From Musa acuminata AAA Group (taxonomy: Eukaryota; Streptophyta; Magnoliopsida; Zingiberales; Musaceae), in assembly GCF_036884655.1 (NCBI RefSeq), contig NC_088345.1:19025001-19089000 (forward strand): 64,000 nucleotides of DNA, given 5' to 3'. The notes beneath the pieces were generated by a model. That model made no database searches. It was not told the origin of the DNA and saw only the letters and a list, made by a program, of their open reading frames with translations. A program made the translations under genes and the position numbers. Below, piece by piece: positions 46,031-55,554 of this stretch. Position 1 is the first letter of the stretch; every line of letters starts with the position of its first letter.

Positions 46031-47737
46031 TTTGTCATTGTCAAATAGAAGGGAAGAATACAATGTTATAATTCTTTTCCCTTTACATTAATTTCCAAAT
46101 CATAACAAAGATAAAGTATCATTCTTAATTCAATATATTTGTGCATCATTATAGTTTCGAATTAAAACATGCATAATTTTAAAACCTTACATTTCATCCT
46201 ACTTCATGCAATAAATCAATCATCACTATGAGCATATCATACATGATACTCAAGCATTCATGATACATTATTTTGGGTATAATATTCATGATGCTAAGAC
46301 ATTAAAATTTTTAAGCATTTATCACTTCATACATTAAATCAACATTTTGATCATGATACCAAACTTTCATCATTTCTCTTATGCATGATGCTAAAGCATT
46401 CATGATACTAATTATTAAATCACCATTTTAAGCATTTATCACTTCATGATTGTTGGTACCAAACCTTCATCATTTATTTTCTACCCCTTTGTCATAGGAA
46501 AAAAGGAGAAGTATTCAACAATGCAAGTGTTTGAACGCATGTCAAGTAAGTTTTATACCAATTTATCCAAGCTAGCAAAACTATCTCCCTTAATGTGCAA
46601 AAATTTTTCCATTACTTTATTTTTCAAATCATCACATGAAATATATTAAGAAAAATTAAGTGATGAGATATACTTCATGAATACAAGGAATTATACAAAG
46701 AAAAATCATATCATGAAAGATGAGATCATGTGAATACCAAAAGACATGATTCATTTTGACAAATCTCCTCTTAAATAATCAAAAGAAAATATTAGGAGAT
46801 CAAATAGTAAAATATCTTCAAAAGAAATTTAAAGTTACGAATTCCGAAAAAGATATTCTCTTTAGTAAACAACAAAAGAATTATAGGAGAACAAATAATA
46901 AATGATCTCGATTCATGCATAAGAATTCTCAAGATTTATATAGAAAATCTCCTCAAGAAAATACCAAGAGAAATTGTCAAAGGACAATTAATGAAAAATC
47001 TTGATTCCTCTCAATTAAGTGAAAGAATCAAGATTCGTTTGGATGAATATCTTCTTTAGCGAAAGAAAAAAAAAAAATCTTGATTCATATAAAACTTTCA
47101 AGTTGTAATCAAAAGAACAATTTAGATATTTTTTCTCTTTAGCAAATGACAAAAAGAGACATAAGAGATCAAATGAGAGATCTTGATTCATATAAGGAAA
47201 ATCCCAAGTTATAATTTTGAGAAATCAAGATCGTGATATTGACAAAATTCATTCAAATTCATAATCATCAAAATCACTTTCATAATCCAAGAGATTCATA
47301 AAAATGATACAAATAGATTCATCAATCTTCCTTTTTGAAAACTCGATAAGGTAGGGATTGAGAAATTTTAAAGAAAAATGCTTTCCTCTTTTTTGTTTCA
47401 ACTTATGTGATTGATGCCATTTTCTTTTATGCAAAATTCGTACATCATTGATTAAAATTGAAACACAAATTTTATCATCAAAATCATCATGACCAATCAC
47501 ATTAAACATAAGGCTTCTTTTAAACAAGCGATTTGATTTATCATTTTGATTCCAATGATAATACATTTTCCTTTTTATGTGTTTTATTTTATTTGATTGA
47601 TTTCATATAAGTATGCTCAAGTTTTTCGTATGAAAACTATCTATCATGTTTAAAACTGAAAAGTAATACAAAATCTTCAAGATATACATAATTGTTTCTT
47701 ATAACTTATAAGGAATTAATCTTATTTGATGTGCAAG

Positions 47738-47796
<59 letters not shown>
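47738..47796. repeat. (TA)n microsatellite in element F
   Basis: About 58 bp of pure TA. Confidence 0.95.
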
Positions 47797-47798
<2 letters not shown>

Positions 47799-47839
47799 CA
47801 TAAAAAGCACTAAGTAATTTCATGGCAAGGAAAAAAAGA

Positions 47840-48778
47840 TTTGATTGAGTCACTTATCTTGTTGACGAAAGTCATTAAGACGTAGTTCGCCACCTCGCTT
47901 TTGTTGGTTTGCTCATCTTTGGAGCCACTCGTTTCATCCCAAGTCACCTTAAGTGTTTTCTTGTTCTTTAGCAGTTTTTTCTTTTTAAGTTTATTTTTAT
48001 TTTTAATTTCATGTTTTATGAATTTTTAAATTTTATAGTAATAAGTTCAAAGTCATTATCATCATCATCACTTGAGTTATCACTCAAGTGTTATTCTATT
48101 GTTCGAAGTGCCAAATCCTTCCTGTTCTTTGGAATATTGTTCTTATGTTTATTTTGTGTCATACAACTCATTTCATAGGTCATTAAAGACCCGATAAATT
48201 CTTCAAATGTAAAATAGTTTAAATCTTTGGCCTCTTGAATGACTGTTACTTTAGGGTCTCAACTCTTCGGAAGGGATCTCAATATTTTGTTAATGAGTTC
48301 AAAGTCAGAACAACTTTTACCAAACACTTTTAGACCATTGATGACATCCGTAAACTAGGTGTAAATGTATCTAATGGTCTCACTTGGTTTGATCCGAAAT
48401 AATTAATAAAAATACATCAAAAAATTGATTTTCGAATCTTTAACTTTACTAGTGCATTTGTGTGTGATTTCAAGTGTATACCAAATGTCAAAAGCCGTTT
48501 CGTAAATAGAAATTTGATTGAATTCATTTTTATCCAAAGCATAAAATAATGTATTCATAGCTTTGGCGTTCAAAGAGAAAGTATTCTTCTCCAAATCATT
48601 CTAATCGTTCATTGGAAGAGAAGACTTTTGAAATCTATTTTTATTAATATTTTATAAATTTAAATTAATAGAAAGCATGCAAACTCTCATTCTAGTTTTT
48701 TAATATATGTAGTCCGTCCCATTGAATATAGGAGGATGAATAATAGAAAGTCCCTCTTGAAATCCGAAAAGAGCCATT
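47840..48778 (-). pseudogene. gag: Element F: gag, decayed
   Basis: ATG at 48776-48778 starts MALFGFQEG. Stops and indels follow; the longest open part (48403-48594) reads FSLNAKAMNTLFYALDKNEF and TAFDIWYTLEITHK. Further on, PKVTVIQEAKD, LMTYEM and LPKNRKDLAL-like patches are visible. The end near 47845-47890 (SEVANYVLMTFVN) corresponds to the C-terminus of H gag. No pol follows. Confidence 0.75.
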
Positions 48779-48818
48779 TCTCTTGGTTGTTAAACCAAAC
48801 GAGAAAAAAAAAAAAAGG

Positions 48819-48829
48819 CTACGATACCA
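48819..48829 (-). promoter_or_regulatory. Element F: primer binding site, degenerate
   Basis: TGGTATCGTAGC-like sequence on the - strand adjacent to the LTR, with two changes from the initiator-Met complement. Confidence 0.6.
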
Positions 48830-48831
48830 AA

Positions 48832-50047
48832 TGTTAGGATCAAGAGCGGGGGGGAGAAGGGGGGGGGGGGGGGGGGGGCAGAGAGTTGTGAATTTGTGCA
48901 ATGGATAAAAATGTCAGCTTTGAAAATCTTTTCGTTCGATGAAAACTGATATTGGAAATGCTTAAATTGAAAGCATGTAGATGCGTAGTGAAAGCAAGAA
49001 TTCAGTTTGCAATAAAGGTAAATAGCAAGAAGTAAATAGAAACCAAATTTTTATAGTGGATCAGTCGTTGTGACCTACATCCACTTCGTTGATTCCTCTT
49101 CCATTGAGGCTACTAGCATCCACTAACGATCTTCTTTCAATGGGCGAAGATTAACTACCTTTTTACACCCCTCTTCTCCTTTTCACAGGTTTAGGACATA
49201 ACTTTTTACAAGCACTTACAACTCCCTAAATAGAATTCTAAACTTTAGAACTAGAGGAGGGGATCTCTCAAGTGATTTCTACAATGTTTTCCCACTTTTA
49301 AGTTCTTTGTGCTTGTGTAAGTTAACTAGGGATGAGAGGGGTATTTATAGGCCCCAAGTGGATTCAAACTTGAAGCCGAAGAGTATCTCATCTCCGGTTT
49401 TCCGGGTATTAGTGGTACCACTGCCTATGCTGGGTGGTACCATCACTTAACAGTCTCGGAGACTAAGACTGGGTGGTACCACCACCCAGACTAGCGGTAC
49501 TACCGCTTGACACAGTCTCGGAGATTGTGCCATCGATGGTTCCATCTGTTGGGTCACTGTTTGGGCATTTCACTTGGCCCAACACAACTCGAACTTGGGC
49601 CCAATTGGCCCCTAATTGAGTTGGCCCAATGTCAATCCAATTATGCCTAAAATCTACTTCGATCTAGACAATTATTACAAAGCTTTAATTAAATGTTGTC
49701 CGGCATGTCATTGGTTCATCGACGCTTCATCTGATTCTTCGACGCATCGTCCTCTCTTGCGGTCTATTGCCCAACCGGCCTATTGACCTCCGCAACTCTA
49801 ATTTCCTTGGCATAATTTTTGCTCTTCTTGGTCCGATGCCTAAACCCATGGCCTGAAGCCTTCTACCAATACGTCGACCGATCTTCCAACTCGACGTCCA
49901 ATCTTCTAACATTTTTCACTCCGGCCCAACATGATTCTTCCTGCTTTAATTGTCTCTCCTTGATCGAAGCTTCATGCGTCACTCAAAACATAGATCGAAT
50001 AAAAAATAGTATCAATTGATTTCATCATCAAAATCTGAGATTCAATA
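48832..50047 (-). repeat. Element F: 5' LTR
   Basis: 1,216 bp from TGTTAGGATC to TTCAATA. It differs noticeably from the 3' LTR. The inner G tract is expanded and irregular, with a 20-G run at 48859-48878. A TATA box (CTATAAATA on -) lies at 49347-49355. U3 has GGTGGTACCACC motifs (about 49410-49510). Confidence 0.82.
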
Positions 50048-51129
50048 GGTTCACATTCTTTTAGAGATAGTGGGAGAATGATAGATTTGAGTGAGGTTGA
50101 AGAACCTAGCTTAGGCACTATTCCACAGCCCAAGTTTGTTTTGGTACATAGCACATAAGTTTCAACTTTACATAGGTCTGATAGAGTATCCCATCCTCCT
50201 GAGAGATATGTATGACATATTAGAGGGGAGTATATTGAGGATATTGATCCTCAGATCTACGAGAAGACTATTATGAGTATAGACTCCAGGAAGTGGAAAG
50301 AAACCATAAATTCTTAGATGGATTCTAGTACTCTAACAAGGTTTAGAACATAGTTGATGTACCCAAGGGTATTGTACCCATTAGTTACAAGTGGATCTTC
50401 AAGAAGAAGATCGGAATAGATGAAAAGGTAGAGACCTATAAAACAAGGCTATTGGCTAAGGGGTATCGTCAAAGATAAGGTATTGACTATGATGAAACAT
50501 TCTCACCCGTTGTAAGCTAAAATCCATCCGAATTCTATTGGCTATTGTAACATAATATGATTATGATATCTGGCAAATGGATGTGAAAAATATGTTCCTT
50601 AATGGCAACCTCAAAGAGGAGGTGTATATGATACAGCTTGAGAGATTCATGTCCAAGGACTGCCCAAATAAGGTATGTAGGTTACTTAGGTCCATTTATG
50701 GACTGAAGCAAGCTTCCCGAAGTTAGAACATAAGAATTGATAATTTTATGACTTCGTTAAGAATGAAAATGTGGCTTGTGTGTACAAGAAGGTAAGTGGG
50801 AGTGCTATCACCTTCTTGGTGTTATATGTGGCTGACATCCTGATCATTGGGAATGATGTCAGAATGCTATCTATAGTAAAGACTTGGTTATCCAAACACT
50901 TCTCCATGAAGGACTTAGGGGAAGCATCCTATATCTTGGGGATTCAAATATATAGAGATAGATCCAAGAGGATGCTTGGCTTGTCCCAATCCAGGTACAT
51001 AGACACTATTGTCAAAAGGTTTGGCATAGAAAATTCCAAGAGAGGTCTCATACCAGTGAGATATGGGATATTGCTTTTTAGGAGTATGTCCCCAAAGACT
51101 CTTGAAGAAAGGGCGGACATAGATAAGAT
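50048..51129 (+). pseudogene. Element E: reverse transcriptase region, decayed
   Basis: Begins with linker sequence (HSFRDSGRMIDLSEVEEP), then copia RT: YKTRLLAKGYRQ, DYDETFSPVV, DIWQMDVKNMFLNGNLKEEVY and SIYGLKQAS in frames with stops, then a 123-codon open part (50771-51142) with FLVLYVADILIIGND and FSMKDLGEASYILGIQIY. The catalytic box is YVAD where active enzymes have YVDD. The RNase H part and 3' LTR are absent; element G begins at 51130. Confidence 0.85.
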
Positions 51130-52418
51130 TGTTGAATCTTAGATTTTGATGACGAAATCAATTTGTAAATTATTTGATCTAATCTATATATTGAGATAAG
51201 TGTGCAGGATTAACTACAATAGCGGTAAAATATAAAGCAGATGATGGGCCGGAGTCAAAATCAAGACTTCGTTAGGAGTTTGAGAGTTTGTCAAAAGTTT
51301 GGACGTTTGTCAAAAGTTCTATTGGAATTGACCGAGAAGTCCAAGAGCTTGCCAAAAAAGCTCATCGAAACTCGCCAAGAAGATTATCGTAAAGCCCAGG
51401 AACTTGTTGGGAGTCTACTAGATCATTATTGAAAGATCGTTGGAAGTTCATCGGAAGCTCACTGGAAGAACAATTGACATACCGTATAGAGTCTGCTTGT
51501 TTAACTATCTTAAATATCGTAGTTAGACCTTAAGTTGAGTTAGGATTGGGAGGCAATCCCACTAACTCAGTTAGGGGCCAACTAGGCCCTTAAAAGGGCT
51601 GAATTGGGTCGATTGAACAGCTCATTCAGCACCTGAAGTCACGGTCGGTGGTGGCACCGCTCGGTGACTCAGTCTCCCAGGTGGTCTGGGAGGTGGTACC
51701 GCTGGCAGTAAAAGCTGTCAGGTGGTGGTATCACCCCTGTTAAGTGATGGTACTGCCAGAGCTCGGTCTCCGAGCTCTGTCAAGCGGTGGTACCGCCCGG
51801 TGTCAATCTGTAGGAAGTAGTACTACTCAATAATGGTGGTGGTACTACCATTACCCCGAAATCTGAGGATATAATACCTTTTGGATCCAATTCTGAAGCC
51901 ATTGGGGCCTATAAATATCCCACCTTTTTCTGCATGAAAGGGCACGAAAGTGTTAACATAATCTTGAATTCTTATAGTGTTAAAGTGTTGTAAAAGTGTA
52001 AGAGTCCTCCTCCTCCATTTCTAAGAGTTGAGATCATTCAAGAGAGGTATGAGGCTTATAAGAGTTATCTCCTAAACTCGTGAAAAGGAGAAAGCATTGT
52101 AAAAAGGTGGTTGGTCTTCGCCTATTAAAGGAAGACCGTTAGTGGACGTCGTTGACCTCAACAAAGGAGGAATCAGAAATGGATGTAAGTCACAATTATT
52201 GAACCACTATAAATTCAGGTTAACATTTTTATTATCGCTATTTACTTACGTTGCAATAGCTTAACTTCCTTCTTACTTGGCTTTCACTACCCTTATGATC
52301 AAACACTCTTTTAAGTTATCTTTCAAGATCGTTTTTAACATATAAAGAATTTTAAACTATTATTTTAATCTGTTGCACTAATTCACCCCCCCTTCTTAGT
52401 GCTGACTCGATCATGACA
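51130..52418 (+). repeat. Element G: 5' LTR
   Basis: 1,289 bp from TGTTGAATCT to GATCATGACA. It contains U3 palindrome-like repeats (GGTGGTACCGC, about 51650-51850), TATA box CTATAAATA at 51909-51917, and the GCACTAA...TTAGTGC hairpin with a 7-C run. No 18-bp array. Confidence 0.87.
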
Positions 52419-52420
52419 AT

Positions 52421-52432
52421 TGGTATCAGAGC
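52421..52432 (+). promoter_or_regulatory. Element G: primer binding site
   Basis: TGGTATCAGAGC, perfect complement of the initiator tRNA-Met 3' end. Confidence 0.92.
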
Positions 52433-52468
52433 TCTGTTACTCTCGATTTGGTTTAAAACCCAAGAGAG

Positions 52469-52965
52469 ATGGCTTATGCCAGCAATCAAGAGGGTCATTC
52501 AATTATACATCCACCCATGTTCAATGGGACGAATTACACATATTGGAAGACTAGAATGAGGATCTTTCTAATTTCAATGGATTTTAAGTTATGGAACCTT
52601 GTGGAAAATGACTTTCAAAAGTCTTCTCTTCTAATGAACGATTCGAATGAGTTAGAGAAGAAGACTTTCGCTTTAAATTTCAAGGCTATGAATGCCTTGT
52701 TTTGTACTTTAGATAAAAATGAGTTCAATCGAGTGTCTATTTGTGAAACGACTTTTGATATTTGACATATATTTGAAGTCACTCAGGAAGGCACTAGTAG
52801 AGTAAAGGAGTCAAAGATAAATCTTTTAGTTCACACTTATGAATTGTTTCGGATATAGCCAAACAAAACTATTGTCGACATGTACACCCGTTTTATGGAT
52901 GTCATCAATAGTTTAAAAGCTCTTGGGAAATATTTTTTGAACTTTGAAATTGTTAATAAAATCTT
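52469..52965 (+). pseudogene. gag: Element G: gag, 5' part
   Basis: ATG 52469 starts MAYASNQEGHSIIHPPMFNG, close to gag of element A. It runs to TTFDI and a stop (52763-52765), continues in frame with FEVTQEGTSRVKES, a second stop at 52857-52859 (about residue 130), then DMYTRFMDVINSLKALGK and EIVNKI, where element H is inserted. Confidence 0.87.
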
Positions 52966-54559
52966 TGTTGAATCTCGTATTTTGATGATGAAACCACTTG
53001 ATATGTGTTTATGATTTAAACTGCATTTTGAGTGATGCAGGTCTACTCGATCAGGTTTAGACAGTTGACGCAGGAGGAATTGACGTTGCGCCGGAGGAGA
53101 TCACGTCAGGATATTGGATGGCAGAAGGCTTCGGACGTCGGGCATCGGGCCAAGGAGAGCGGAATTGTGCCAAGGATATCAGGGTTGCGGAGGTCAACCG
53201 CCGATTGGGCAACAAGCCGCAAGAGAGGATGATGCGCTGAAGAAACGGACGAAGCGCCAACCAATGACGTCCCGGGCAACAGAATGTCAATTCACGTTGT
53301 AATTACTGTTTGGATCGGAGTAGAGTTATGTCTTGCATGTGCAGGATTAACTACGATAACGATGAAGACATAAAGCGAAACAAAGTGCGGAGTCAAGCAC
53401 GAAGGATTCATTGGGAGTTCGAGAGTTCAATGGAAGTCCGAAGGTTCGTCGGGAATACTGTCGGAACTAGCCGAGAATGAGTAGGGAGCTTGCCGAAGGG
53501 TTTTTTGGAAGCTCACCGAAAGGTTCGTGGGAAGTTCGCGGAGCTCGCCGAGAGAGATCGGAGCTTGCCGAAGAAGCTCGTTGGAACTCGCCAAGATCAA
53601 ATCGTGAAGTTTAAGAGCTTGCCGGGAGTCCGCAGAATGGTTTCCGAGAGTTTATCGGAAGACCGCCGAAAGTTCGCCGGAAGAAGTCTTGACTTTTGGA
53701 CTTTGTAATAGCTTATAAAATGTCTTTAAATTCGTAGTTAGCATATTAATTAGGGTTAGGATTAGGTATTAATCCTATAACCCAAGTAGGGGCCAATTGG
53801 GCCCGAGTTCGGATTAGTTTGGGCCAAGATTGAAGCCCAACTAGTGGGCTGAAAACACTATAGACGGGCTGAAAACACTGTAGGCGGTGGCACTGCCTGG
53901 GCTGGGCGGTGGCACCGCCCAGTGCCCGAGAGCCAGGCGGTGGCACCGCCCAGCACTGTCAACGCCCGACAGTGACAGGCGGTGGCATCGCCAGCATCGG
54001 GAACATAAGAGAATTCAAATTTTTGGAGCCCAAATTTGAATCATCTTGAGGCCTATAAATACTCCTCAAATCTCAGCTGAGATAACAACTTTTGAGAAGC
54101 ATTTTGATTGAGAGAAAAGTCTTAGAAAGTCTTAGCAAGTCTTGTTTTCAATTTGCTAGAGAGTTCTCCTCCTTCTTTCTTATTGAAAATTTATAAGAGG
54201 TTGAACTACTTGTAAAAGGTTGTAAGAGGGGTATTTACCCTTCCATTTTAAGAGATTTGCTAGTGGAAGGTGGGAACCTCATCGAAGAGGGGCCTCGCAA
54301 GTGGATGTAGGTCATTTGACCGAACCACTCTAAAATCGACGTAATCTCTGGTTTGCTTTTCATTGTCGCTGTTTACATTACTGCAAACCTTCTTACATGC
54401 TTTAGTTACTTATTACCTTTGCTGCGCAACTCTAAGAATACGCTTTCAAGTTAAGCTTTTCAAGTTCCGTTCTTATCGTACGAAAGATTTTCTAAAACCG
54501 AAGTTTTAATCCGCTGCACTAATTCACCCCCCCCTCTTAGTGCCGCTCCGATCCTAACA
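52966..54559 (+). repeat. Element H: 5' LTR
   Basis: 1,594 bp, TGTTGAATCT to GATCCTAACA. It carries the outer module also seen in B and D, GGCGGTGGCACCGCC palindromes (about 53883-53995), TATA box at 54053-54061 and the terminal hairpin with an 8-C run. Compared with the 3' LTR it has about 27 extra bases near 53226 and lacks a 12-bp AAGCTCGCCGG-like unit near 53684. Confidence 0.93.
54053..54061 (+). promoter_or_regulatory. TATA box of the element H 5' LTR
   Basis: CTATAAATA just downstream of the palindromic repeats; the equivalent in the 3' LTR is 59035-59043. Confidence 0.7.
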
Positions 54560-54561
54560 AT

Positions 54562-54573
54562 TGGTATCAGAGC
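54562..54573 (+). promoter_or_regulatory. Element H: primer binding site
   Basis: TGGTATCAGAGC two bases after the LTR; initiator tRNA-Met type. Confidence 0.93.
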
Positions 54574-54609
54574 TACGGTTTTCTACTTTGGTTTAACACC
54601 CAAATAGAA

Positions 54610-55554
54610 ATGGCTCTTTATGGCTTTCAAGAGGGCGTATCGGTTGTTCGTCCACCGTTGTTTAACGGATCAGACTACACTTGTTGGAAAACTCGAATGA
54701 GAGTTTTCTTACTTTCTTTGGATTTGAATTTATGGCACATAGTCGAAAATAGATATGAAATATCTTCTCTCTCAATGAACCATTGGAATGATTTGGAGAA
54801 GAAGATGTTTTCTTTAAACGCAAAGGCTATGAATGCCTTATTTTGCGCTTTAGACAAAAATGAGTTCAATCGGATTTCTACGTGCGAAACGGCTTTTGAT
54901 ATTTGGCGAACACTTGAAATCACACACTAGGGAACTAGTAGAGTCAAAGACTTGAAAGTTAACATTTTAATGCATGATTTCGAGCTTTTTCAAATGAAGC
55001 CGAGCGAAACCATTGTTGACATGTACACCCCTTTTACGGATGTCGTCAATGGTTTACAAACTCTTGGCAAATGTTTCTCGAATTTTGAACTTGCTAGTAA
55101 AGTTTTACGATCACTTTCTAAAGTTTGGGAATCAAAAGTTACAGCAATACAAGAAACAAAAGATTTAAATATTTTTCCACTTGAAGAACTTATCGGCTCA
55201 TTGATGACATATGAAATGGTGCGCAATGCACATGATGAACACAATGAACACTTGAACCACCTTCCAAAGAATAGGAAGGATTTGGAACTCCGAACAAATG
55301 AATACCACTTGAGCGATGACTCAAGTGATGAGGACAATGATGAACTTGAACTTCGAACACTAACTTTTAATAAGTTCATTAAACAAAAATCTAAAATGAA
55401 CAGTGAACTTGAACGGAGGAAAATGCCAAAGAAAAGGAAGGCACCCAAGGATGAATCAAGAACTTCCAAAGGTGAAACGACGAATTGGGCTTTGACGGGC
55501 TTCGACTACAAGGTAAGTAACTCAACTCTCTTGAATTATTTTGAAATTACTTGA
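54610..55554 (+). pseudogene. gag: Element H: gag with a single premature stop
   Basis: ATG 54610 (MALYGFQEGVSVVRPP) opens a 314-codon frame interrupted only by TAG 54928-54930 at codon 107, where relatives have a Glu codon (HEGTS); a single G-to-T change explains it. Domains: WKTRMRVFL and ALDKNEFNR block, FELFQMKPSETIVDMY, LEELIGSLMTYEM, LPKNRKDLELRTNEYHLSDD, then a basic C-terminus without a CCHC knuckle. It ends GFDYKVSNSTLLNYFEIT. A gag of about 314 residues is roughly 60% of the length in A. The sequence at the end, AAG|GTAAGT, resembles a splice donor. Confidence 0.88.

Larger units (their letters stand above)
45305..47839 (-). other. Element F: noncoding region
   Basis: About 2.5 kb. 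It contains a polypurine tract with changes (45305-45318), a degenerate TATCAATA inverted repeat (45362-45384), polypurine-like motifs near 45543 and 46485, a GCTAGC-type array (45600-46030) and a (TA)n tract (47738-47796). No pol remnant seen. Confidence 0.7.
44223..50047 (-). mobile_element. Element F: gag-only SIRE-type element, old
   Basis: On the - strand: 5' LTR (50047-48832), primer site, decayed gag (48778 to about 47840), 2.5 kb noncoding, 3' LTR (45304-44223). No pol. The outermost bases are TGTTAGAATC on the left and TTCAATA on the right. The flanks AGATC and GGTTC match at only three of five positions, so the target duplication is degenerate or lost. The internal layout matches B, D and H. 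Confidence 0.82.

Noticed and set aside
46446..47566. Small frames in the noncoding regions of F, and similar ones in D, G and H
   Set aside because: Short, lysine/phenylalanine-rich frames expected by chance in AT-rich DNA; not conserved between elements.
44218..50052. AGATC/GGTTC as the target duplication of element F
   Set aside because: Only three of five bases match; cannot be told from chance.
54610..55554. Two separate genes split at 54930
   Set aside because: Both halves are one gag frame separated by a single TAG where relatives have Glu.
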